24,830 nt of DNA from Candidatus Rifleibacteriota bacterium (GTDB taxonomy: Bacteria > Vulcanimicrobiota > Xenobia > Xenobiales > Xenobiaceae), in the NCBI GenBank assembly GCA_900772775.1, contig CAAGRW010000041.1:1-24830 (forward strand). The letters run 5' to 3'. Position 1 is the first letter of the stretch; every line of letters starts with the position of its first letter. The position numbers were made by a program, and so were the translations under genes. The notes under the pieces were generated by a model. It was given only the letters and a program-made list of their open reading frames with translations, had not been told where the DNA came from and searched no databases. This document shows positions 5,616-13,107 of this stretch, in pieces.

Positions 5616-7983
5616 AGGCTGCGATCCGCAGTTAAAATTTGAAGCGAATATCCCCACATATCCAGATCTTGAAGAAATTGTCAAGCAGAGCATAGCTCAT
5701 CTTCCGCCGGAACAGCAAGAGTTTATTTTGCAAAAAGTTTATCCTTATGCCTGCTATTGGCACCAGTTCCAAAAGCCGCGCATCAATGGCAAACCGTATA
5801 TTTCTCATCCTGTAGCTGTAGCTCAAATTTTGGCTCCATTTAAACTGGATGTTTCCAGTGTGGCTGCAGCTTATCTTCACGACGTGCATGAAGATAATGA
5901 AGATAAAGTCAGCTTAGATGACATTAAAAATTATTTTGGAACTGATATACGCAATATCGTTGATGGGTTAACCAAGATAGGCAAAGCTAGCGCTAGACAG
6001 CGTCGTGATGCTGTCAAAGCTGCCGTTTCGGAAGCTTCCGTCAGTTTAGCTGCTTCTTTGCAAGCATCTTTAGGCATCAATTTGTTCTTGGGACGCAGTT
6101 TGGCAGCTCCTCTAACGCCAGCTCAACTTAGAGAAAGAGCTCGTCAAGCCAAAATAGACGACAAAGCGGCCAGTTTGACTAAATTGGTAACGGAAATGTC
6201 TAAAGACATCCGTGTTATCATTATTAAATTGGCTGACAGATTGCACAATATGCGCACTTTGGATGGTTTGCGCCAGGATAAGCAAATTCGCATAGCTCAA
6301 GAAACGCTCAATTTCTTTGCTCCTTTGGCCACCCGTTTGGGCATGTGGCCTTTCAAAACCGAATTGGAAGATTTGTGCTTCTTCTATCTCGAGCCGCAGC
6401 AATACGCTTGTCTAAAAGAATCTTTGGCCAAAGAGCGTCAAAAACGCTGTCAAGCTGTGTCTGCCGCTCTTAAAGCTATCCAAGATGCCTTGGCAGAGGA
6501 GTCTATCAAAGCCAAAGTTGAATTGCGCACTAAAGCTTTATATTCAGTTTTTGCCAAAATGCGCCGTCAGCATAAAACCTTAGGCCAAATTTTTGACCTC
6601 GATCCTATTTCTATAGTGGTCGATGACAAAAATACTTGTTATCAAGTATTGCGGGTAATTCACCAGCGCTTCGGTTTTATGCAAGGCAAATTCCGCGATT
6701 ATATTGCCAATCCCAAAGGTAACAACTACCAGGCTTTACATACTACTATTCCCGGTATTTGCTCTCAGCCTGTAGAAGTACAAATTTGTACCGAAGATGA
6801 AGAAGCCGAAAATAATTTGGGCGTTCTCAATGTTTTTGTATCAGGACGTTACAACGCCGATATGAAAAGCGGTGAGGTCAATAAACTTTTCCGTCCTTTG
6901 GCTCCTTGGTTGGCTTCACTCAGTCACATAAAAGAAGGGTGCAAAGAAGATCAAGACTTTTTGGATGTACTTTGCCAAGACGAGTTAAGTGTAGGTGTGG
7001 TTTGTCTCACTCCGGAAGGACGCAGTATCGAATTGCCGCAAGGCTCTACGCCTTTAGATTTTGCTTTTAAGATTCATACTCATTTGGGGTTGCGCTGTAC
7101 TGGTGCCGTAGTCAACGATGCGGAAGTCTCTCTTACCGGTTACGAGCTGCGCGATAACGATGTCGTCTTAATTTTGGCTGCCGATCAGGAGAACCCCTCA
7201 CGCTCTTGGTATTCACACTGTCGCACTAGGCAAGCTCGCTCCAGTATTAGCAAGTGGTTCTATAGTCATCAGACGCCCGAGCCCAATCGCAGTATCGGTT
7301 ACAAGATGATTTGTGCGGAGTTAATCCGTCAGGGAGCGGCCGGCGCTCAGACCAACGCCGAAATTATGAGAGCTATCGTAAAATCTCTCAATTTCCAATC
7401 CCTGGACGATTTATATATCGCAGTGGGAAGTTATCGAACTCCCTTGGCCGGCTTTGTAAAATGTTTAAAAAATTACCGTGAAAACAATCCGCAAAAATTT
7501 GAGAATTTAGATGCTGATCCGCAGCGCTTGCGTGACGTTTCGCTCTCTATCCGTATTCCGCAAGTGCCTAAGGCGCGTTGTTTCATTTGCCGTCTTTGCA
7601 CCCCGGTTTTCGGTGATATTATAAAAGCTTCGCGCGATCCTAAAAGCAAGGGCTATTTTATACATCGTGAAGGATGCTCTGCTTTGGCTGACGGAGCTGA
7701 AGTTCATGAGGCTGAATGGATTAGCGATATCGATCCCAAGTTATTCATGCTTAGGGCCACTATTTCTGTGTCTGCTCTGGTTTGCCACGGCTTATCCAAT
7801 TCTATTATCAGTGTTTTCGATAATAAAAATGTGCTGATTTATAGTTACCAATTTACCAATGATTATGCCAAAAACGTGACCAATATCAGAATAGAAGTTG
7901 GCGCCGCTTCAGTAGACGAATTGGAAATGCTTATGGATGAAATACGCTCTATAGATAGTGTGGTAACTGTAGATAGAGCCTAA
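5599..7983 (+). CDS. RSH2: long RelA/SpoT homologue with hydrolase residues and a partly altered synthetase
   Basis: I chose ATG 5599 (794 residues) over an upstream in-frame TTG because AAGGGAG lies six bases before it. The domains are HD, synthetase, TGS, zinc finger and ACT. Hydrolase residues H70, H94-D95, E98-D99 and D213/N217 are present, although RKSGEPY is altered to RINGKPY. An insert of about 55 residues, partly Ala-rich (130-188), precedes ADRLHN. The synthetase keeps R310, K312, Y315-S316, D333, Y377, H381 and E393. It has lost the Arg of AIR (Ser338) and of QIRT (Cys397), and the GVAAHW segment after it. The TGS His (H493) is kept. In the zinc finger the first Cys of the CC pair is Leu666, with an extra Cys664. 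It probably hydrolyses (p)ppGpp; synthesis is doubtful. It lies 90 bases after RSH1. Confidence 0.9.
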   Translation: MTYIPEGCDPQLKFEANIPTYPDLEEIVKQSIAHLPPEQQEFILQKVYPYACYWHQFQKPRINGKPYISHPVAVAQILAPFKLDVSSVAAAYLHDVHEDNEDKVSLDDIKNYFGTDIRNIVDGLTKIGKASARQRRDAVKAAVSEASVSLAASLQASLGINLFLGRSLAAPLTPAQLRERARQAKIDDKAASLTKLVTEMSKDIRVIIIKLADRLHNMRTLDGLRQDKQIRIAQETLNFFAPLATRLGMWPFKTELEDLCFFYLEPQQYACLKESLAKERQKRCQAVSAALKAIQDALAEESIKAKVELRTKALYSVFAKMRRQHKTLGQIFDLDPISIVVDDKNTCYQVLRVIHQRFGFMQGKFRDYIANPKGNNYQALHTTIPGICSQPVEVQICTEDEEAENNLGVLNVFVSGRYNADMKSGEVNKLFRPLAPWLASLSHIKEGCKEDQDFLDVLCQDELSVGVVCLTPEGRSIELPQGSTPLDFAFKIHTHLGLRCTGAVVNDAEVSLTGYELRDNDVVLILAADQENPSRSWYSHCRTRQARSSISKWFYSHQTPEPNRSIGYKMICAELIRQGAAGAQTNAEIMRAIVKSLNFQSLDDLYIAVGSYRTPLAGFVKCLKNYRENNPQKFENLDADPQRLRDVSLSIRIPQVPKARCFICRLCTPVFGDIIKASRDPKSKGYFIHREGCSALADGAEVHEAEWISDIDPKLFMLRATISVSALVCHGLSNSIISVFDNKNVLIYSYQFTNDYAKNVTNIRIEVGAASVDELEMLMDEIRSIDSVVTVDRA

Positions 7984-8047
7984 ATTATGATTCCCCTTGG
8001 GCAAAGTAGGGTACGAAATATCTTTATAAGGACTATTAAAAATAAAA

Positions 8048-10459
8048 ATGGGTGAAGATAAGAAAGCGCCGGATAAAAAGGCGGAGCTGGTTTTAAATAA
8101 AAAAGAAGCTGAATTGAGTGAAAGCTTGCCTCCCATGAAGCAAGAATTGGAAGACAAATATTGGCAAGAGTTGGCTCAATGTACTTCTTATATCGACGAC
8201 AAAGGACAGGACAGGCTTAAAAAAGCGCTGGATTTGGCTTTTAAAGCTCATGACGGGCAAGTTAGACTTTCCGGCGATCCTTATATCGATCACTTAGTGG
8301 AAGTTACCAAAATTTTGGCTTCCTATAGATTAGATTGCACGACTCTTTGCACTGGTTTACTCCACGACTTAATTGAAGAAAATACCGGAGTACGCTTAGA
8401 GTATGTTACTGAGCATTTCGATAAGGAATTGAGTGACCTTATCGGAGACGTTACCAACCTCACTAAGCGGTTTGCCAGAGAAGAAACTAAGCAAGAACAA
8501 GATAAAGAAGAGGGTAAGAAAAACGGGAAAAAGGGAGCGAAAAAAACTGAAATAAAAGCTTCCGGTAAGCCTGAAGAGACCGCGAGAAAATTTACTCGTT
8601 TGGGTGGAAAAGAAGCTGCTGACGAAAATTTGCGCAAAATTTTCTTAGTTATGGCTCGTGATTTACGTGCTATTTTGGTTAAGTTTGCCGACCGTTTGCA
8701 CAACTTGCGCACTTTAGAATTTTGCGCTCCGGAAATTCAAACCAACATCGCTAACGAAACTTTGGATATTTTCGCTCCTATCGCTTCGCGTTTGGGTGTC
8801 TGGGAATTTAAGGCTGAGTTAGAAAATTTGGCTTTTAAGTATGCTCGTCCGGAAGAATACCGAGAATTGAGCCAAGAGCTGGAAGCTGTACGGCCTACTT
8901 TTGTAGCGGTTATGGACAAAATTGTGGCCACTTTGAGAGAAAAGCTGACCGAACTTCATGTTGAGAACGAGCTTGAGTACCGTTTCAAACATTTATACAG
9001 CATCTATCGCAAGAAAGTGCGCTCTCATAAGAGCTTAGCCGAAATTTACGATCTGGCAGCTATTCGCGTTTTGGTGCCTACAGTTGAAGATTGTTATATG
9101 ATTTTCGGCTTAGTCCATTCTCTTTGGTCGCCTATGAATGGGCGTATTAAAGATTATATTGCTCACCCCAAACCCAACAACTATCGCTGTTTGCATACGA
9201 CTGTAATTGGCCCCGATGAAGTTCCGGTAGAAATTCAAATTCGCACTTTCGAAATGCACAAAGTAAACGAAGTTGGTGTGGCCGCTCACTGGGCCTATAA
9301 AGAAGGCAAAGTCAGTGCCGATAAGAGCAGACGTGACGTCTTTGCCGAGCTTTATCCCTGGATTAGGGCTCTGTTTGATTGTAGTGGCGAGAACGGTGAA
9401 TCTTCCGAAGTAGGCGAGCATGTCAAGTTTAGTGTGCCTTCTAACGAAGTGTTTGCTTTTACGCCTTTAGGTGACGTTGTCAATTTGCCCATGGGCTCTA
9501 CGCCTATAGACTTTGCCTATAGGGTTCACAGTGAGGTGGGAAATCGCTGTGTGGGCGCTTTGGTAAATGATCGCATGGTGCCTTTAACTTATAAACTTTC
9601 TACCGGCGACAGAGTGGAAATAAAAACTGCCAAAAACGGCACGCCTTCACGTGATTGGTTGAGAATTTGTGCCAGTCACCAGGCTTTGAGTAAGATTCGC
9701 GCTTGGTTTAAAAGAGAAAGACGCGAAGAAAATATTGTTTGTGGACGCGAGGCCGTCAAAGCTGAGCTTAAGCGTTTGCGTTTGGCAGATTTGCTTAACA
9801 ACGAAGAAGTTATGCTTCAAGCGGCCAATCAGTTGAGCTTCTTAACTGGCGACGATTTGCTCGCTAGCGTAGGTTATGGCGAAACTTCAGCTTTACAGGC
9901 TGTAAGCCGCATTCAAAGTGTGTTGCCCAAGAGTGAAGCTTTACCGGAAATTCCGCTGCCGGAAAATGCTCAACCGATCACTAAGCGTACCGGACCCGGC
10001 CATGAAGTAATTGTTGAAAATGTTGATACTATCCTGACCAAAATGGCTCGCTGCTGTATGCCTGTGCCGGGAGATGAAATTATTGGCTATATTACTGTGG
10101 GCAGCGGAGTTTCCGTCCATAGGCGTGATTGCCTAAACTTTGCTCACTTGTCGGCTGTACACCCGGAACGCATTGTCAAATGCACTTGGAATAGTTGCGC
10201 TATGCAAGCTGCCAGCAAAACTTATTGGGTGCATATCGTAATTGAGGCTTGGGATCGCAGCGGTTTAGTAGGTGATTTGTTGGCTTGCTTAACTGAAATA
10301 AGAGTAAATGTGAAGTCATGTCAAGCTCTTACTTCCGGAGAAAAAGCCAAGGTAAAGCTTTCTGTTGAAGTGACTGGAAATAAACAATTAGAAGAAGCGC
10401 TTAAGAGATTGCGCGGCGTTAAAGGAGTATTTTCGGCCATTCGCTCCAGAAATAGATAA
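8048..10459 (+). CDS. relA: RSH3: RelA/SpoT homologue, canonical (p)ppGpp synthetase with altered HD site
   Basis: At 803 residues this is the most typical of the three, and the likely functional Rel synthetase. The synthetase motifs are canonical: RFKHLYSIYRK (R312, K314), YDLAAIRV (D335, R340), the RIKD loop (366-369) of bifunctional Rel enzymes, NNYRCLHTT (Y379, H383), and VEIQIRT with E395 followed by GVAAHWAYKEG. TGS with H494, a full CC...H...C zinc finger (C669, C670, H691, C695) and a C-terminal ACT domain fit ribosome-linked sensing of uncharged tRNA. In the HD domain H82, H106-D107, E110 and D215/N219 remain, but the ED pair is EE (E111) and the Lys of RKSGEPY is Leu, so hydrolysis may be weakened. 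A Lys/Glu-rich insert spans about 140-190. The SD (AAGGA, about 8028-8032) is distant from the ATG. dtd follows directly. Confidence 0.93.
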   Translation: MGEDKKAPDKKAELVLNKKEAELSESLPPMKQELEDKYWQELAQCTSYIDDKGQDRLKKALDLAFKAHDGQVRLSGDPYIDHLVEVTKILASYRLDCTTLCTGLLHDLIEENTGVRLEYVTEHFDKELSDLIGDVTNLTKRFAREETKQEQDKEEGKKNGKKGAKKTEIKASGKPEETARKFTRLGGKEAADENLRKIFLVMARDLRAILVKFADRLHNLRTLEFCAPEIQTNIANETLDIFAPIASRLGVWEFKAELENLAFKYARPEEYRELSQELEAVRPTFVAVMDKIVATLREKLTELHVENELEYRFKHLYSIYRKKVRSHKSLAEIYDLAAIRVLVPTVEDCYMIFGLVHSLWSPMNGRIKDYIAHPKPNNYRCLHTTVIGPDEVPVEIQIRTFEMHKVNEVGVAAHWAYKEGKVSADKSRRDVFAELYPWIRALFDCSGENGESSEVGEHVKFSVPSNEVFAFTPLGDVVNLPMGSTPIDFAYRVHSEVGNRCVGALVNDRMVPLTYKLSTGDRVEIKTAKNGTPSRDWLRICASHQALSKIRAWFKRERREENIVCGREAVKAELKRLRLADLLNNEEVMLQAANQLSFLTGDDLLASVGYGETSALQAVSRIQSVLPKSEALPEIPLPENAQPITKRTGPGHEVIVENVDTILTKMARCCMPVPGDEIIGYITVGSGVSVHRRDCLNFAHLSAVHPERIVKCTWNSCAMQAASKTYWVHIVIEAWDRSGLVGDLLACLTEIRVNVKSCQALTSGEKAKVKLSVEVTGNKQLEEALKRLRGVKGVFSAIRSRNR

Positions 10460-10465
10460 GAAAGG

Positions 10466-10498
10466 CAAACCTAATGGGGGGGAAGGTTTGACTATTTT
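10466..10498 (+). terminator. Weak hairpin between RSH3 and dtd
   Basis: CAAACCT (10466-10472) pairs with AGGTTTG (10484-10490) across an 11-base loop containing a G-run, and is followed by ACTATTTTT. It could be a partial terminator or an intercistronic processing or stability element. The stem is only 7 bp, so read-through into dtd is likely. Confidence 0.35.
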
Positions 10499-10520
10499 TC
10501 ACAAGAAATAGCTAAATGAT

Positions 10521-10979
10521 ATGCGTGCTGTTATTCAGAGAGTTCTCAACTCAAAAGTAGAAGTAGATAACGAAGTTGTCGGTCAAATTGGCCGAGGTTT
10601 ATTGGTGCTGGTGGCTGTTCATTGTGATGATACAGAAGCTGAAGCCGACTGGCTGGCTAGTAAAATTGCTCGTTTGCGCATTTTTTCTGATGAAGAAGGA
10701 AAAATGAATTTAAGCGTTACCGACATCGGTGGGCAAATTTTAGTCGTGTCGCAATTTACGCTTTATGGAGATTGTCGCAAAGGATTGCGTCCCAGTTACA
10801 GTCACTCGGCTCCTCCGGCGGAAGCTTCCCGCTTATATGCTTATTTTGTTGAACAAATGAAGCTTTCCGGCTTAACGGTGCAAGAGGGGCAGTTCCAAGC
10901 TCACATGCAAGTTAGTTTAATAAATGACGGCCCTGTTACTGTTATCATCGATACTCCGAATAAAACTCAGCGAGGTTAA
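10521..10979 (+). CDS. dtd: D-aminoacyl-tRNA deacylase
   Basis: This 152-residue protein is a full-length DTD. It begins MRAVIQRV, and contains SQFTLYGD (77-84) and NDGPVT (135-140), the two motifs that build the active site, with the Gly-Pro of the second acting in chiral proofreading. It hydrolyses D-amino acids (and mischarged Gly) from tRNA in the cytoplasm as a homodimer. The common FGADM string is FQAHM here, a modest departure. It follows RSH3 by 61 bases, the rel-dtd adjacency known in Firmicutes, and precedes the CheY-like gene by 6 bases. No strong SD is visible before the ATG. Confidence 0.96.
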   Translation: MRAVIQRVLNSKVEVDNEVVGQIGRGLLVLVAVHCDDTEAEADWLASKIARLRIFSDEEGKMNLSVTDIGGQILVVSQFTLYGDCRKGLRPSYSHSAPPAEASRLYAYFVEQMKLSGLTVQEGQFQAHMQVSLINDGPVTVIIDTPNKTQRG

Positions 10980-10985
10980 TGGGCT

Positions 10986-11378
10986 GTGGCTTATAAGGTT
11001 TTTATTGTCGACGATTCTAAATTTATGCGCATGATGCTAGGAGAAGTTGTCACTTCTATGGGGTGTGAAGTTATAGAAGTGGACGGAGGCAGACGCGCCG
11101 TTACAATGTACGAACACTATAAGCCAGATTTGGTCACCTTAGATATTCTTATGCCAGAACAAGATGGCATTGAAACTTTAAAGCAAATTTTTGATCTAGA
11201 TCCCTCAGCTAAGGTGGTCATGGTAACGGCTTTGGGGATGGAAGATTACATAAAACAAGCTATGGAGTTAGGAGCTTGTGGCTTTATCATCAAACCTTTT
11301 TCTCCTGAACAAGTGGAAACAGTGGTGGCCCAAGTGCTGGGAGACGAATCTTTACATATCAGCTACGAGGACGACTAA
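10986..11378 (+). CDS. Single-domain CheY-like response regulator receiver
   Basis: The 130-residue protein is a stand-alone receiver with all conserved positions: acidic pair D9-D10, phosphoacceptor D53 in LVTLDILMPEQDG, T81 and K103 in IIKPF. There is no output domain, so it would act by phosphorylation-dependent protein contact, as CheY or Spo0F do. The start is GTG at 10986, because the nearby ATG at 10979 runs into a stop after five codons. The gap to dtd is only 6 bases, so the two are probably co-transcribed, with GAGG in the end of dtd as the likely SD. No histidine kinase or flagellar gene lies in the window, so its partner is unknown. It ends 14 bases from the convergent thiN. Confidence 0.92.
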   Translation: MAYKVFIVDDSKFMRMMLGEVVTSMGCEVIEVDGGRRAVTMYEHYKPDLVTLDILMPEQDGIETLKQIFDLDPSAKVVMVTALGMEDYIKQAMELGACGFIIKPFSPEQVETVVAQVLGDESLHISYEDD

Positions 11379-11392
11379 AAAAATATCATTCT

Positions 11393-12073
11393 TTATTTTT
11401 CGGTGTCACTCAGCAAAACAATAATGCGACCGCAGTGGCATTCCAGCGTAACTTCGTCGGCCACGACAACATTAGATAAGCCCCTGGTAGAGGAGCGACG
11501 CAATTTGCTATGCTCAAGTGGCCATTTGACTCCTTGCAAGCTTACTTCGGCCTCTTCATCCAGAGGAATAATAGAAAGCAATGCGTTTTGGCATCCATTC
11601 CAGGAGCATTGTTTTTGTTTTAATTGAAGTATTTGGCAATTAGGAGCAATTAAAGAAGCTTCCAGCCCCAATTCGTCGGCCAATTGTAAGATAGAAATAA
11701 TATTAAAGAGACAATGATCTAGGCGTCCGTAAAGAGCGGCGGCTATCACGATTTGCTTTAGCCCCAAATGATGGGCAGCTCTCAAAGCCAATTCAAGATC
11801 GCTATAATCTTTGTCGCAAGGAAAAGTAAGGCATTGACGACATTTTTTTTGCAAAATCGGCAATAGCTCCGGCGGCAGAGAATCAAAATCTCCCAATAAC
11901 AGATCTGGTAGCAAACTATCAGATTGAAGGTAAGAGGCACCGCGATCGGCAGCGATAAGACAATCTCCGGGAAGGATCTGACTGCGCAGCCAGCCTGCAT
12001 CGGGCGCAGGGCCGCCGCCTACAATAAAAGCGCGTTTAAATTGAGTAAAGAGACTACTTTGTAAAGATTCCAT
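11393..12073 (-). CDS. thiN: Thiamine pyrophosphokinase
   Basis: The 226-residue product carries the motifs of thiamin pyrophosphokinase: GGGPAPD near the N-terminus (19-25), AADRGA (41-46), GDFDS (61-65), DKDYSDLELAL (87-97) and GRLDH (116-120). The acidic residues bind Mg-ATP and thiamine. It transfers pyrophosphate from ATP to thiamine to give thiamine diphosphate in the cytoplasm. The length is usual for the family. The ATG lies inside the 3' end of the thiT-like gene (overlap about 20 bases), indicating translational coupling between uptake and activation of thiamine. It is convergent with the CheY-like gene. Confidence 0.95.
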   Translation of the reverse strand: MESLQSSLFTQFKRAFIVGGGPAPDAGWLRSQILPGDCLIAADRGASYLQSDSLLPDLLLGDFDSLPPELLPILQKKCRQCLTFPCDKDYSDLELALRAAHHLGLKQIVIAAALYGRLDHCLFNIISILQLADELGLEASLIAPNCQILQLKQKQCSWNGCQNALLSIIPLDEEAEVSLQGVKWPLEHSKLRRSSTRGLSNVVVADEVTLECHCGRIIVLLSDTEK

Positions 12074-12605
12074 AATTTTGCATGGCTTTTTTTAGAGGTG
12101 GAATGATTACACATAAAGCTAGTGCTGAAGGCAATAAAAAGGTACAATTGTAGCTGGCTGACCAAAGCCAAGGAGAAGCAGGCAAACTATGCTGCCCCAG
12201 AAAAGCGTCGATAAAAATCACTCCCGAAACGGTATGGCACAAAAAACGCAAGGCTACGCTGCCAGCAATTGCTAAAAAAGTACGCTCTCTTAAAAAAGGC
12301 AAACCGGCCAAGCCCAAAGATGCATAGGCTAAAGGGTAATCCAGTAAAAATTGTAACGGATGAATAACAAATGGCTCTTGCAAGGCGTGCAAGCAACCAT
12401 ATATGAGGCCTGCAGTTGCGCCTTGGCTGCTGCCTCTCATGATGGCCAGAAATACTATAGGCAGCATATCTAAAGACACTTGCCCTCCGTTGGGCAAGAG
12501 CGGTAAATTAAAAAAGGCCAATAAAAGCGACAGGGCGACGGCAATGCCTACTTCGGCTATGCCTCGCCCCGACTTATGCAACGGCCCGGCTAAACACTCA
12601 GCCAT
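12054..12605 (-). CDS. thiT: Thiamine-specific ECF transporter substrate-binding subunit (ThiT-like)
   Basis: This 183-residue hydrophobic protein has about six membrane segments and the ThiT pattern: GGQVSLDMLPIVFLA (40-54) followed by RGSSQGATAGLIYG, then HPLQFLLDYPLAYASLGLAG, and RFLCHTVSGVIF. These conserved polar and aromatic residues form the thiamine pocket of the S-component, which works with the shared EcfA/A'/T module (not in this window). Co-location and overlap with thiN support thiamine as substrate. It starts 36 bases after rpmB, leaving no room for a TPP riboswitch directly before it. Transcription probably continues from the rpmB promoter. Confidence 0.87.
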   Translation of the reverse strand: MAECLAGPLHKSGRGIAEVGIAVALSLLLAFFNLPLLPNGGQVSLDMLPIVFLAIMRGSSQGATAGLIYGCLHALQEPFVIHPLQFLLDYPLAYASLGLAGLPFLRERTFLAIAGSVALRFLCHTVSGVIFIDAFLGQHSLPASPWLWSASYNCTFLLPSALALCVIIPPLKKAMQNYGIFTK

Positions 12606-12641
12606 AGTGCCGAATTTCCAAAAAACGAAGAGCGCGTCAGC

Positions 12642-12833
12642 TTATTCAGCCTGACTGTTTTTCCAAGAACGCAAGCAACGAGTGCAAACTCTGATTGCCT
12701 TGGGGGCGCCATTAACCATAACGACTACCTTCTGAAGGTTGGGAAGCCAACGACGACGAGTACGACGGTTGGAGTGGCTTACCATATTGCCGCTGGAAGG
12801 GCCTTTGCCACAATGAGCGCAAACTCTGGACAT
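12642..12833 (-). CDS. rpmB: 50S ribosomal protein L28
   Basis: The 63-residue basic protein begins [16 protein letters not shown] and continues with [16 protein letters not shown], the L28 signature. Two Cys pairs (CAHC near residue 5 and CTRC near residue 51) make it a zinc-binding (C+) L28 form. It is a structural component of the large subunit. AGGAGG lies about 8 bases before the ATG, a strong SD. It heads the rpmB - thiT - thiN minus-strand unit. The proximity of rpmB and thiN is also seen in Bacillus and relatives. Confidence 0.97.
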   Translation of the reverse strand: MSRVCAHCGKGPSSGNMVSHSNRRTRRRWLPNLQKVVVMVNGAPKAIRVCTRCLRSWKNSQAE

Positions 12834-12853
12834 GTTTTGTTCCTCCTGTATGT

Positions 12854-12890
12854 CCGTGCTCTTCTCTGCGCACGGTTCCGGGGAGCCGGA
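12854..12890 (-). promoter_or_regulatory. Two adjacent hairpins in the rpmB 5' leader
   Basis: On the transcript, TCCGG/CCGGA (12877-12881 with 12886-12890, 4-base loop) is followed by CCGTGC/GCACGG (12854-12859 with 12870-12875, 10-base loop). They lie between the promoter and the SD of rpmB. Such structures can serve RNA stability or ribosomal-protein feedback; no known L28 leader motif is recognised. Confidence 0.4.
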
Positions 12891-12949
12891 CGAACGAGAA
12901 AGACTTTCTAAAAAACTATTGAGTTAAGAAGATGCACAATAGCGGGGGT

Positions 12950-12978
12950 ATTCTAGCATAACTTTAGCCCTTTGTCCA
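12950..12978 (-). promoter_or_regulatory. Sigma70-type promoter for rpmB-thiT-thiN
   Basis: Read on the minus strand, TGGACA (12978-12973) is followed by exactly 17 bases and TAGAAT (12955-12950), with an extended-10 TG just upstream (TATGCTAGAAT). Each hexamer differs from consensus at one position. Transcription would start near 12943, giving a leader of about 110 bases before rpmB. This is the clearest promoter in the window. Confidence 0.75.
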
Positions 12979-13107
12979 GAGTAAAAAGATGGTAAGGAAA
13001 AGTGAGCTGAGAAGGTTTTTCTGCTTTAAATTGTGCCTAAATCTATCTAGATCTGTTACTATCGTTTAAAAGAATTTGTGACTCTATGCGAAGGTGAGGA
13101 AGACTTT

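Noticed and set aside
11379..11400. AT-only inverted repeat AAAAATA/TATTTTT between the convergent CheY-like and thiN genes
   Set aside because: It contains no G or C pairs and overlaps the end of thiN; too weak to call a terminator.
12606..12641. Possible TPP riboswitch before the thiT-thiN pair
   Set aside because: Only 36 bases separate rpmB and thiT, too short for a THI element, and no TPP core motif is visible there.
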